Shown here in pieces: positions 16,064-24,926 of a stretch of 38,869 bases of DNA (its first letter is position 1; each line of letters begins with the position of its first letter). The translations under genes were made by a program, and so were the position numbers. The notes beneath the pieces are model-generated. The model worked only from the letters and a program-made list of their open reading frames with translations, was not told the origin of the DNA and searched no databases. This DNA comes from G020351775 sp039588335 (lineage in GTDB: Bacteria > Gemmatimonadota > Gemmatimonadetes > Gemmatimonadales > GWC2-71-9). The DNA is taken from NCBI GenBank assembly GCA_039588335.1, contig JBDGZZ010000011.1:1-38869 (forward strand). Reading direction: 5' to 3'.

Positions 16064-17164
16064 TCACCAAACGCGCCCGTCTTGTCTTATCCGATATGTG
16101 CGGTCGCCCAGAGTGAGCGATGCTACGAAAAGATGTTCGGTGGATTCCAACGTGATTGGCCAGCTAAGATCAACAAACCCTAGGTCCCGCATGTTGTCTG
16201 CATACCGCTGGTGCTCGGCGAACCACGCACGTTGACGATAGTAAACACGCCGCAGCTCCCACTTCGCCCGATCTGCCTCCGTGATGGAAACCGAGTCCGT
16301 TCCCTCCCCCACCACGTCACCGGAGAACTGCACTATTCCCCACATCTCTGGATAGTGCATGTTGATCAAACCTTGAGGGGACCAGACCCAGTTGTCTTCG
16401 GGCCGGCTGCGTCCGGACGGATTGTCCAGCAGTCGCACGTAGTCACCATTCTCGACTTCGGTACGCCACTCCACTCGCGAGAAATTGACTCTCCATTGAT
16501 CGCCGGCTTCCGGCGGTGTCGGCCTATTCGCAGCTTCCCCGAGCACCGACCACGGGATGGCGATCTCAACGCTCCAGCCGCGGTCGCGATCGCCATGGCG
16601 GTTCAGCGTCCCATCAATCGCAACCGCTGTTTCGAGAGCCTGGATATCCCAAGCGTTGATCGCTGGGCCACCGTCGCGATAGGGACGGATCAACAAGAGA
16701 TCCCACTCAGTACCGAAAGCGTTGATTTCCAACTCATAGTACTCGTGCGTATCTCCATCGGGATCGATGAAGACTTCGAAGTCATTGTCGTAGTAGATCA
16801 CTGCATCGCGCTGGGTGAGCTTCGCCCAAATATCTGGTTCCTCCATGTCCGCGCCAACGTAGAAGAACTCGTCGTCCCACAGTATCTTCGCCCTCGTGCG
16901 AAACCTGGGAAGAGGCCTCAGAGAGCCTTCAATATCCACGAAGTCTGAAGTCCACGAAGCTTGGCGCCACGAAGGCTCGTCCATACTACCATCTACTACC
17001 ATGGGAGCAGGTGCTCTGTACGCCACGTAGGTGAGTGGCGCCCACGGGATCCCGGGCTCGGCAACCCCTTCTCCTCCACCAGGTGTTGCCGTGTCACAGC
17101 CAGACACAGCGGACAGAGCACTGACCAGCAGCCGCAATCGAGACCAGACTATCCCGTCATGCAT
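16064..17164 (-). CDS. CBM9-like carbohydrate-binding lipoprotein
   Basis: A protein of about 366 residues. The N-terminus has basic residues, a hydrophobic stretch (LRLLVSALSAVSGC) and Cys23 in a lipobox, so it should be an envelope lipoprotein. The main domain shows the pattern of CBM9-type modules: VDGSMDEPSWRQA, ILWDDEFFYVGADMEEPDI, DNDFEVFIDPDGDTHEYYE, and GWSVEIAIPWSVLG. These bind sugar ends in known relatives. I choose ATG 17164, which overlaps the GH20 stop by eight bases (ATGCATGA, 17164-17157); an in-frame GTG at 17188 is also possible. It probably holds a glycan at the cell surface or periplasm for the next gene, the symporter. Confidence 0.82.
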   Translation of the reverse strand: MHDGIVWSRLRLLVSALSAVSGCDTATPGGGEGVAEPGIPWAPLTYVAYRAPAPMVVDGSMDEPSWRQASWTSDFVDIEGSLRPLPRFRTRAKILWDDEFFYVGADMEEPDIWAKLTQRDAVIYYDNDFEVFIDPDGDTHEYYELEINAFGTEWDLLLIRPYRDGGPAINAWDIQALETAVAIDGTLNRHGDRDRGWSVEIAIPWSVLGEAANRPTPPEAGDQWRVNFSRVEWRTEVENGDYVRLLDNPSGRSRPEDNWVWSPQGLINMHYPEMWGIVQFSGDVVGEGTDSVSITEADRAKWELRRVYYRQRAWFAEHQRYADNMRDLGFVDLSWPITLESTEHLFVASLTLGDRTYRIRQDGRVW

Positions 17165-18677
17165 CGGCCGAGCCATGTTCCGGGCCACAGCTCACACCCA
17201 GCACCTCCAGCCGTGCGCAGTGGAATTGCATCCGGCGACGGAAGTCCGTGAAGTCCTGACACTCTGGCGGTGACCACAGGCACTCCGCCATAGCTAGGAG
17301 GCGCGGGAACACCTTGTTGTCGACAGTATCCTGTGGCGCACGTTCCGTCCACATAGTGCACTCCCCGCCAAGAATGCGTTTTCGTTCCTCTCCGCTTAGT
17401 GCCTCTGGGATCGGGTCAAACGAATAGACTTGCTCGAGACTCGTCGTGGCAACATCAAAGTCGAAGTACGCGTGGCTCGTGGGCGAAACGATGGCATCGT
17501 GACCGGATCGGGCGGCCTGGATCGCACCGTCCATGCTGCGCCAGGATTGCACGGTCGCAGTTTCAGGCAACCCTCCTTCGAGAATCTCATCCCAACCCAC
17601 CAACCTGCGATCGTTCAATGCTAGGAACTCCGCAATCCTCCCGATGAAGTAGCCCTGAAGCTCGCTCTCGTTGCTGAGCCCCTCTCGTTCCATTCTCTTC
17701 TGACAACGTGAACATTCCTTCCACCGAGCCTTGGGACACTCATCACCGCCGATATGTATGTATTCACTGGGAAACAGCTCCATCACCTCGGTGAGCACGT
17801 CCTGGAGAAAGGTGAATACTCTGTCGTTGCCCGCGCAGTAAACATCGTCGAAGATACCCCAAGTCGTGGCCACATCGAGCGGCCTCCCGCGACACGACAA
17901 CTCCGGATATGCCGCCAGGGCCGCTATCGCGTGACCCGGCATCTCGATCTCCGGAATCACAGTCACGTGTCGGCTGGCCGCGTAGTCAACCACGTCTCGG
18001 ACGTCTAGCTTCGAATAATATCCGCCGTATCTAGTGCCGTCGCCTTCGGTGCGCCAAGCCCCCACATCGACCAACTTGGGATACCGGTCGATGTCGATGC
18101 GCCACCCCTGATCCTCGGTGACGTGCCAGTGGAACCGGTTCATCTTGTGATAGGCGAGGAGATCGATATACCGCTTCACGAAGGACTTGGTCATGAAGTG
18201 CCTGCAGCAATCGAGCATCAGGCCACGCCATCTGAAGCGCGGAGCATCGTGAATACGCACGGCTGGCGCAGTCCAAACCATGTCGGCGGATCCTCGTCCA
18301 CCGCACTCGATCTCAGTCGGAAAGAGCTGCCTCAAAGTCTGTACAGCGTAGAAGGCGCCGGCCGCGTCACTGGCCGCCACGGTGACTCCATCCGAAACAA
18401 CGTCCAATAGGTAGCCTTCACAGCCCAGATCAGGCCCACACCCTCTGTGAGTGAAGGTTATGCTCTGCTTGGGCACGTCATTCGCAGAAACCATCGTCGG
18501 CGCGAATCGGAATCCGGTCGCGGTGGAGATGATGTCGGAGAGAAACGTCGCACAGCCCCACAAAGCCTCACAGCCCTCCTCAACCAGGATTTCGGTTTCG
18601 GCAGACAACGAAAAGACTCCGTCTTGAATCCGGATCTTGGCCGGCACCGGGATCACGTGGATCGCTCCATCGATCAC
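17157..18677 (-). CDS. GH20 beta-N-acetylhexosaminidase
   Basis: A glycoside hydrolase of about 506 residues. It has the N-terminal GH20b-type domain (HVIPVPAKI and onward) followed by the TIM barrel: WRGLMLDCCRHF, FHWHVTEDQGWR, EIEMPGHA and HIGGDECPK, where the adjacent Asp312-Glu313 are the substrate-assisted catalytic pair. It ends near the barrel. The GTG at 18677 is preceded by GGAGGGG, making it a better start than the GTG at 18710. No signal peptide is visible, unusual among GH20 enzymes that attack polymers, and consistent with cleaving imported GlcNAc-containing oligosaccharides. It is the first gene of the five-gene glycan operon. Confidence 0.92.
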   Translation of the reverse strand: MIDGAIHVIPVPAKIRIQDGVFSLSAETEILVEEGCEALWGCATFLSDIISTATGFRFAPTMVSANDVPKQSITFTHRGCGPDLGCEGYLLDVVSDGVTVAASDAAGAFYAVQTLRQLFPTEIECGGRGSADMVWTAPAVRIHDAPRFRWRGLMLDCCRHFMTKSFVKRYIDLLAYHKMNRFHWHVTEDQGWRIDIDRYPKLVDVGAWRTEGDGTRYGGYYSKLDVRDVVDYAASRHVTVIPEIEMPGHAIAALAAYPELSCRGRPLDVATTWGIFDDVYCAGNDRVFTFLQDVLTEVMELFPSEYIHIGGDECPKARWKECSRCQKRMEREGLSNESELQGYFIGRIAEFLALNDRRLVGWDEILEGGLPETATVQSWRSMDGAIQAARSGHDAIVSPTSHAYFDFDVATTSLEQVYSFDPIPEALSGEERKRILGGECTMWTERAPQDTVDNKVFPRLLAMAECLWSPPECQDFTDFRRRMQFHCARLEVLGVSCGPEHGSADA

Positions 18678-18774
18678 GGATGCCCCTCCAGCTCCATAGC
18701 TTGCGACCACATCAGTTTGAGTTTACCGTCCAAAGCCGTTTGTTCAAGGTTCAAGAGACACAGGAGAATGGAAA

Positions 18775-19602
18775 ATGGACCAGATCGATCTCGAGGCGAT
18801 CCTCGGACAACTCACCAGCCTGCTCACCGCTTGGGGTCTGAAGATCCTCGGTGCCATAGCGGTCCTCATCATTGGACGAATGGTGGCCCGCTGGGCACGC
18901 CGCCTCATTGGAACGGTGATGCAGCGCGGTGACGCCGACGCGACGTTGGTTCCGTTCGTATCAGGGCTGGCCTACTACCTGATTCTGGCCTTCGTGGCCG
19001 TTGCGGTATTAGGCATGGTAGGTGTGCAGACCGCTTCGATGGTTGCAGTTCTTGGTGCGGCTGGGCTTGCTGTCGGTCTCGCTCTCCAGGGAACCCTGTC
19101 CAATTTCGCGTCAGGAGTCATGCTCCTGGTCTTTAGACCGTTCAGCGTGGGTGACTACATCGATGCTGGTGGTACGGCCGGCACTGTCCAAGCGATAGGA
19201 TTGTTCTCAACGACACTCAACACACCCGACAACGTTCGTATCGTGGTGCCGAACTCCGCGGTCTACGGCAGCACGATCAAGAACTACGCCGTGAATCCCA
19301 CCCGGCGGAACGACATGGTGGTCGGAGTCTCATACGACGACGACCTGGAGCTGGCAGTCCAGACCATCCGACGGGTGCTCGAAAAGGACAACCGTGTACT
19401 GCAGGATCCTGAGCCCGTGGTCGCCATAGGCGAGTTGGGAGATTCATCTGTCAGCATCGTCGTCCGCCCGTGGTGCACGAAGGAAGACTACTGGAACCTG
19501 CGATTCGACATGATGCGTACGCTGAAGGAGCAGCTCGAGGCAGCCGGATGCTCGATTCCGTACCCGCAGCAGGATGTGCACATGCATCAGGTTGGTGCGT
19601 AA
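18775..19602 (+). CDS. mscS: Small-conductance mechanosensitive channel, MscS family
   Basis: A 275-residue channel subunit of standard MscS length. Three membrane helices lie near residues 22-42, 62-82 and 88-118. The pore helix contains the glycine/alanine pattern GAAGLAVGLALQGTLSNFASG, followed by RPFSVGDYI and the beta domain with VPNSAVYGSTIKNY, all hallmarks of MscS. A GGAG at 18763-18766 precedes the ATG at 18775. It releases osmolytes under hypo-osmotic stress. It is transcribed divergently from the GH20 gene with under 100 bases between them and has no evident functional link to it. Confidence 0.94.
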   Translation: MDQIDLEAILGQLTSLLTAWGLKILGAIAVLIIGRMVARWARRLIGTVMQRGDADATLVPFVSGLAYYLILAFVAVAVLGMVGVQTASMVAVLGAAGLAVGLALQGTLSNFASGVMLLVFRPFSVGDYIDAGGTAGTVQAIGLFSTTLNTPDNVRIVVPNSAVYGSTIKNYAVNPTRRNDMVVGVSYDDDLELAVQTIRRVLEKDNRVLQDPEPVVAIGELGDSSVSIVVRPWCTKEDYWNLRFDMMRTLKEQLEAAGCSIPYPQQDVHMHQVGA

Positions 19603-19898
19603 GAACCCCGCCCCACCTGGACCGGTCTGGAGTTGAAGTGGGAGTGAGAGTTGGAAGTGGTTTCAGCCATCACGTGCATAACAGACAAAGCGGCGGTTGC
19701 GGTCAGTGCGCCACTCAAAGTCCCTCCGCAAGCAAGCCAAACTCCAGGGCGCCGCTTCCCCTACTCGTTCCCCACCTTCGCCTTCAATTCCTCGAAGGCG
19801 TGCTCGATCACGTTAAGTCCGGGCCTTGCTACAGCGCAAGGCAGCGCGTGCACCAAGAGGGACCGCTCGTCGTCTCGGATGGATGTCGTAGAGGTTGT
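19603..19898. other. Gene-poor gap with a possible coding remnant
   Basis: No complete gene is visible between the converging MscS and propeller genes. On the minus strand the propeller frame stays open past its TAG (19899-19901) for some 45 codons and ends at 19761. Its last residues read LNVIEHAFEELKAKVGNE, which looks like a genuine protein C-terminus, but no credible start or ribosome site precedes it. It may be the end of a lost gene. Confidence 0.3.
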
Positions 19899-21110
19899 CT
19901 AATCCCCTTCCGCGGCCTCGGTTATCCGGTACCGCACGATGTAGGGAACGTCCAGTTCGTCGTATTCGATACCCCACACCTGCATGCTTCGAGCGAACAG
20001 CATGGTGAACCCGGATGGCAGTTCGACAACGCCGATCGCGTCTCCAGTTCCTGACAGTATGCGCCACTCAACGACCAGTTCACCCAACTCCTCGCCACGC
20101 AGCCAAAGCTGACCATCGGGACCGATGACAACAGCGCTCACAGGTGGGTGATAGGCCGGTAAGTAGAGTCCCGCCCGCGCCCAGCGTGCGGCCTCGTCGA
20201 ATGTTGCCCGACCCGCCAAGAACTCCGAGTTCGCGACACTCTCGGCAAAGCCATCAATGATGCTGTCCACGATAGCGGTCCTCAGCGGAATCGGGTCGTA
20301 CAGAAACGCCCGTGAGAAGATCGTGTCGCCGTCAATCCGCCAGGTGGTCACGGTAAAGGTCGCGGGACCGTCAATCCCCGGCGGGCCTCGCATAACGCGC
20401 ACCGCGACCATGTCATAGTCCGAAACCTTGACGATCTCCGTATCGCTGAAGGGCGGTGGTCGATACGACCCGAAACCAGCAGGGCCCTGCTCGTTGTTCG
20501 TGATCTCCCACACCGTGTTCACGAGTGAATAGTGGGCAATGGTGTCCCCAACGTTCCCTGCCGTGTCCATCCGGACGATGAAGTTCTCGGTGAGTTCGCC
20601 ACTGGCAACCATGTGCGAGAACGCGGGTGGTGAACCGACGATCGTCCCGTCGCGCAAAAGGCCTCTCGGCCGCGGCGGCAGGTCCCTCGGCGAATCCCCG
20701 AGATCGACTGGGATGCGGCGGCTACCAAGGAAGTTTCCTTGAAGATCAAAGAACGAGAATCGGTACAACCCGTGGTCCATCACCCACAGCGTGTCACCGG
20801 TAATGGCCATAACGCCGACCCTGCTGAACTCGCCGGGCCCCTCGCCTTCGCGACCAATCGAGCCGAGGAACGTGCCGGATACATTGTGCATGCGAATCTG
20901 GTTCTCTTGAGGGTGACCAGTTTAAATGGTGCCGTCCGGTCCAACTTCGAGTTCCCGAAACCAGGTGAAAGCGGCTTCAGGGTCATCGGGACTGCCCACC
21001 CGAAGTTCTTCGGTCGCCACCATCGTAACGCCGACAAACGAGTCAGTCTGACGGGATTGGTCCGCGCATCCAAGACATACGATGCACAGGAGAATGAACG
21101 CTAGCCGCAT
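19899..21110 (-). pseudogene. Six-bladed beta-propeller lipoprotein, broken by an in-frame TAA
   Basis: The reading frame begins at ATG 21110, with GGAG in GGAGATCACC just upstream, and has a hydrophobic signal MRLAFILLCIVCLGC with a Cys at its end. It runs through FRELEVGPDGTI and meets TAA at 20924-20922. The same frame then continues without any shift: TGHPQENQIRMHNVSGTFLGSIGREGEGPGEFSRV and a full set of propeller repeats to TAG at 19899. Intact relatives read GTIY here, so a TAT/TAC Tyr codon became TAA. Proteins of this kind (NHL or 6-bladed propeller lipoproteins) are common exported proteins of unknown function in Gemmatimonadota-like genomes. The parts on both sides look under no decay, so a recent mutation, a sequence error, or readthrough are all possible. 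Confidence 0.8.
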
Positions 21111-21445
21111 GGTGATCTCCGCACGCATGGGAACGTTGTTAACTTGGAGCCACCGGACGTATCCCACAACCCGAGTACGTATCAGACTACGGCCCTGTTT
21201 TGACCCCCTCGATTGGGGAGTGTTGCCGGCTACTTCCGCCGCCTACCTGCATATGCCTGTCGCATTGTTGTAGAATGATTTCCCGAGACAGTCAACCACC
21301 AGCACCACGGCTTATGGCACTTTGGAGCCATGCTGACCTAGCTGTTATCGTGAAGTGGAAGTTGTTATCGGGATTACACTTAGATAGCTTAGGGAGCGCT
21401 TGTCCAGCTTCTCATTTGCGTCAACAGATGAGCCTCTGTGCAGAT
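21111..21445. other. Divergent intergenic region
   Basis: This 335-base stretch separates the start of the propeller gene from the PepE-like gene. It must hold promoters for both directions. I see no convincing -35/-10 pair, operator palindrome or RNA. An in-frame extension of the PepE frame back to 21200 exists but its peptide is Cys- and Pro-rich and not family-like. Confidence 0.5.
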
Positions 21446-22168
21446 ATGCTTAGACGCCTGCTCCTGATCAGCACCTCTACCGTTCACGGCAGTAGATACC
21501 TCGACTACTGTGCCGACGACATCGTGGGTTTCCTGCGGGACCGCCTGCGCGTTCTGTTCATTCCATTCGCTCGTCCGAGTGGAATAAGTCTCGCCGATTA
21601 CAGCAAGCGAGCCCGAGAACGGTTTGCGACAATGGGGTTCGAGCTGAACGGGATAGAAGCTGCCACGGATCCCCGCGAAGCTGTCGAGACCGCGGATGTC
21701 ATCTTCATTGGCGGCGGCAATACGTTTCTTCTCCTGCGAGACCTGTATGAGACCGGATTAATCGAACCTATTCGTGAACAGGTCGCGAACGGCGTCCCGT
21801 ACATCGGTACGAGTGCCGGGTCGAACGTCGCCGGACTCACAATTGGAACCACCAACGACATGCCCATCGTGCGACCCTCGACCTTCGACGCCCTCGGCCT
21901 CGTGCCGTTCAACATCAATCCGCATTACCTCGATCCCGACCCCGATTCCAAGCATAAAGGAGAGACGCGGGAGACGCGCATCAAGGAGTATCACGTATTG
22001 AACCCCCAGCCGGTCGTTGGACTGCGCGAAGGTGCGTGGCTAGAGATCAGCGGCGACAGCATGTTACTGGGAGGCAGCTCCGGGGCTCGTTTGTTTAGAC
22101 AGGGAAGTGAACCGGAGGAGTTCGAGACCGGAGATCAACTGGATTTCCTCCTCTCGAGTAGCCGGTGA
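21446..22168 (+). CDS. pepE: Peptidase E-like aspartyl dipeptidase (family S51)
   Basis: A 240-residue cytoplasmic peptidase, close to the roughly 230 residues usual for PepE. Motifs are FIGGGNTFLLL (87-97), the nucleophile elbow GTSAGSNVA (Ser123), and FNINPHYLDP (His160). Asp138 lies 15 residues after the Ser and 22 before the His, as in Salmonella PepE. PepE cleaves dipeptides with N-terminal aspartate. I start at ATG 21446 because MLRRLLLIST is the family N-terminus; the long upstream extension is not. The stop overlaps the next gene by four bases (GTGA). Its place before sugar genes is unusual; a role in processing Asp left from glycopeptides is only a guess. Confidence 0.85.
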   Translation: MLRRLLLISTSTVHGSRYLDYCADDIVGFLRDRLRVLFIPFARPSGISLADYSKRARERFATMGFELNGIEAATDPREAVETADVIFIGGGNTFLLLRDLYETGLIEPIREQVANGVPYIGTSAGSNVAGLTIGTTNDMPIVRPSTFDALGLVPFNINPHYLDPDPDSKHKGETRETRIKEYHVLNPQPVVGLREGAWLEISGDSMLLGGSSGARLFRQGSEPEEFETGDQLDFLLSSSR

Positions 22169-23100
22169 AACTGGCGCTGGTAGTACTAGCTGCCGGTATG
22201 TCCAGCCGATACGGTGGCTTGAAGCAGCTCGAGCCGGTGGGACCTAGCGGCGAGGCGTTGATGGACTACGGCATCTACGACGCTGTGAGGTCCGGCTGTT
22301 CGAAGTTGGTAATCGTCATTCGACCGGAAATAGAAGCGGCAATCGCTGATCATGTGGAAGCGCTTGTTGGAAACGCCATCACGGTGGCTTTTGTCTTTCA
22401 AGAGATCGGTAACGTACCGTCCCGGAAGGCGATACCTCCCGGACGGGAGAGGCCTTGGGGCACTGCCCATGCGCTTCTCGCCGCTTCGTCGGAGGTGTCC
22501 ACTCCGTTCATGGTCTGCAATGCGGACGATTTCTATGGTGCGGCGGCGTATGAGTCGCTGGCGGGGTTTCTGGACGCATCTGCTTTCCCCGCTCATCTTG
22601 GCACAGCAAGGGTCGGAGAGGGAGTTCTAGTGGGCTATCGCCTAAGCGATACACTCTCTCCATTCGGCGGCGTGGCGCGAGCCGTGTGTGAGTGTGACAC
22701 GGATGGTTATCTCGAGCGCCTGGTAGAAGTGAAGCAGATTGAAGAAGCGAATTCTCAGTTGACTGGTGTGACCGAAGCTGGCGACGGCGTGCACCTGGAG
22801 GGATCCGAGACAGTCTCGATGAACCTGTGGGGGTTCACGCCAGCTGTGTTTCCGCTCTTAAAGCGCCAGTTCGAGGAATTCGTCGCCAGCAACCCCGACG
22901 ATGACGCCGAGTTCTTGATCCCTTCGGCGGTCAACGAGCAGCTTGCGCGAAGTGAGACTCGGCTTAGAGTATTGCAGGCCCGAGATAAGTGGTTTGGCAT
23001 GACGTTCGCCGACGATAGGCCTTTGGTAACACGGAGGATTCGCAATCTGGTGGACCGTGGGATCTACCCCGCCGATCTGCCAGCCTGGTTCCGGCAATAG
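22165..23100 (+). CDS. Sugar-1-phosphate nucleotidyltransferase-like protein
   Basis: A 311-residue NTP_transferase protein. The nucleotide-binding start is LVVLAAGMSSRYGGLKQLEPVG (residues 5-26), then ERPWGTAHALLAA (95-107) and metal-binding Asp in VCNADDFYG (117-125). Such enzymes join a nucleoside triphosphate and a sugar 1-phosphate to give NDP-sugar and pyrophosphate. It begins with GTG inside the PepE stop (GTGA, 22165-22168), so the two are translationally coupled, and the SSS symporter follows. Galactose 1-phosphate from the convergent galactokinase or mannose 1-phosphate from GH130 are candidate substrates. The specificity cannot be read from sequence. Confidence 0.8.
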   Translation: MKLALVVLAAGMSSRYGGLKQLEPVGPSGEALMDYGIYDAVRSGCSKLVIVIRPEIEAAIADHVEALVGNAITVAFVFQEIGNVPSRKAIPPGRERPWGTAHALLAASSEVSTPFMVCNADDFYGAAAYESLAGFLDASAFPAHLGTARVGEGVLVGYRLSDTLSPFGGVARAVCECDTDGYLERLVEVKQIEEANSQLTGVTEAGDGVHLEGSETVSMNLWGFTPAVFPLLKRQFEEFVASNPDDDAEFLIPSAVNEQLARSETRLRVLQARDKWFGMTFADDRPLVTRRIRNLVDRGIYPADLPAWFRQ

Positions 23101-23125
23101 TCTTAACCTGCACACCTATGGTCAA

Positions 23126-24892
23126 ATGCAACTAACAAGCCTCGACTGGTCCGTCGTGCTCCTCTATGGACTGATTGTCCTTTCGGTTGGAGTCATCTTT
23201 GCCCGGCGTGCCGGCAAGGGTACCACAGAGTATTTCTTGTCCGGCAGGAAGCTGCCGTGGTGGCTGCTCGGTACGTCGATGGTCGCAACGACCTTTTCTA
23301 CGGACACGCCGAACCTCGTCACCGACCTAGTGCGTACCGGCGGGGTCAGTCAGAACTGGCTTTGGTGGGCATTCGCGATCACGGGACTGTGCACTGTCTT
23401 CTTCTACGCGAAACTCTGGCGACGTTCCGGAGCGCTCACAGACATAGGGTTCTACGAACTGCGTTATTCTGGACGGCCAGCGGCTTTTCTGCGCGGATTC
23501 AGAGCCATCTACCTCGGCGTCTTCTTCAACGTGATGATCATGGCTACCGTCTCTCTGGCAGCCATCAAGATCGCCGGTGTGCTCCTCGGTATCGACAAGT
23601 ATACGACGGTGCTGATTGCGGGTACCATCACGGTCATCTACTCGGCCACATCGGGCCTGTGGGGTGTTGTCGTCACAGACTTGCTGCTGTTCGTAATAGC
23701 GATAGTCGGGTCATTCGCAGCCGCATTCTATGCTCTGCAACAACCCGAGGTGGGTGGCCTTGCCGGCATGGTCTCACATCCCGCGCTCGCCGACAAGCTA
23801 TCGCTGCTTCCGGATTTCACTGACTGGCGGACGGTACTGCCCGTTCTCATCATACCGATCGCGGTGCAGTGGTGGAGCACCTGGTACCCTGGTGCGGAAC
23901 CGGGAGGTGGAGGCTACGTGGCTCAACGTATGTTGGCAGCGCGGAACGAGAAAGAAGCGATGGGATCAACCCTTTGGTTCAACATCGCACACTACGCTCT
24001 GCGCCCCTGGCCTTGGATCATCGTAGCGCTCTGTTCTCTCATTGTCTATCCGAGTCTCGACTCGATAGTAGCACGGTTTCCAAACCTCGACCCCTCGATA
24101 GTCAGACACGACCTCGCTTATCCAGCCATGCTAGTATTCTTACCACATGGCCTGTTGGGCCTGGTTGTGGCATCTCTTGCAGCTGCATACATGTCGACCA
24201 TAAGTACGCACCTCAACTGGGGTGCCTCATACGTCGTGAACGATTTCTACCGTCGCTTCTTCGTGCGTGATAGGGACGAGAAACACTATGTGGCCGTCGG
24301 GAGGTACTCGACCATCTTGCTGATCGTGCTGGCATGTATGATCTCGCTCTGGCTGGAAAACGCGCTTCAGGCATTCCAGATCCTGCTTCAGATTGGCGCA
24401 GGAACTGGCTTGATCTTCCTGCTGCGTTGGTTCTGGTGGCGCATCAATGCCTGGAGCGAGATTTCCGCGATGGTCATCTCGTTCCTGGTTGCCATGTACT
24501 TTCAGTTCATCCACGAAGCACTCGGCTTTTCGCCTGTACATCCGTCGCTGATGCTCGTGTTGGGGGTAGCAATCACAACCGTGGTTTGGCTCACGGTAAC
24601 CCTGCTGACACCACCAGACACCGCTGAAACGCTGCAATCGTTCTACGACAAGATCCGTCCGATCGGGCGGGGCTGGCGCAAGGCAGTGAACGTCATTCCC
24701 TCAACGGGCCGAGATAGCGTAACAGCTGCACTGCTCTGCTGGTTCCTGGGGTGTGTGATGATTTACGGAGCGTTGTTCGGGACAGGCTATTTCATCTATG
24801 GTAGTATCGGCATTGGAACCTTCTGTGCCGTGATTGTAGTGGTCGCAGGGTTCGCGTTGTTCAACACGCTGCCGAAGGTGGGATTTGAGTAA
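23126..24892 (+). CDS. Sodium:solute symporter (SSS family), second copy
   Basis: A polytopic protein of 588 residues from ATG 23126. An upstream in-frame start at 23057 would lie within the preceding gene and adds a non-hydrophobic leader, so the internal ATG is preferred. The first helix and signature (TTEYFLSGRKLPWWLLGTSM) are typical SSS, and about a dozen or more further hydrophobic helices follow. It differs clearly from the symporter at 14047-15984 and has a distinct group signature (STDTPNLVTDLVRTGGVSQNW). It is the third gene of the PepE-nucleotidyltransferase-symporter set, so it probably imports a sugar that is then activated. It ends at a short tandem repeat. Confidence 0.87.
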   Translation: MQLTSLDWSVVLLYGLIVLSVGVIFARRAGKGTTEYFLSGRKLPWWLLGTSMVATTFSTDTPNLVTDLVRTGGVSQNWLWWAFAITGLCTVFFYAKLWRRSGALTDIGFYELRYSGRPAAFLRGFRAIYLGVFFNVMIMATVSLAAIKIAGVLLGIDKYTTVLIAGTITVIYSATSGLWGVVVTDLLLFVIAIVGSFAAAFYALQQPEVGGLAGMVSHPALADKLSLLPDFTDWRTVLPVLIIPIAVQWWSTWYPGAEPGGGGYVAQRMLAARNEKEAMGSTLWFNIAHYALRPWPWIIVALCSLIVYPSLDSIVARFPNLDPSIVRHDLAYPAMLVFLPHGLLGLVVASLAAAYMSTISTHLNWGASYVVNDFYRRFFVRDRDEKHYVAVGRYSTILLIVLACMISLWLENALQAFQILLQIGAGTGLIFLLRWFWWRINAWSEISAMVISFLVAMYFQFIHEALGFSPVHPSLMLVLGVAITTVVWLTVTLLTPPDTAETLQSFYDKIRPIGRGWRKAVNVIPSTGRDSVTAALLCWFLGCVMIYGALFGTGYFIYGSIGIGTFCAVIVVVAGFALFNTLPKVGFE

Positions 24893-24926
24893 GGGGCGGT
24901 AAGGGACGGTAAGGGACGGTAGGGAC
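24891..24926. repeat. Ten-base tandem repeat between convergent genes
   Basis: The unit AAGGGACGGT occurs three times in a row (24891-24920, first copy with one G for A) and is followed by a partial AGGGAC. It begins in the TAA stop of the symporter gene and runs up to the stop of the galactokinase gene. No hairpin is obvious. Confidence 0.85.

Noticed and set aside
19470..20054. 194-residue plus-strand ORF after MscS
   Set aside because: Overlaps MscS in another frame and the propeller gene in antisense; no coding character.
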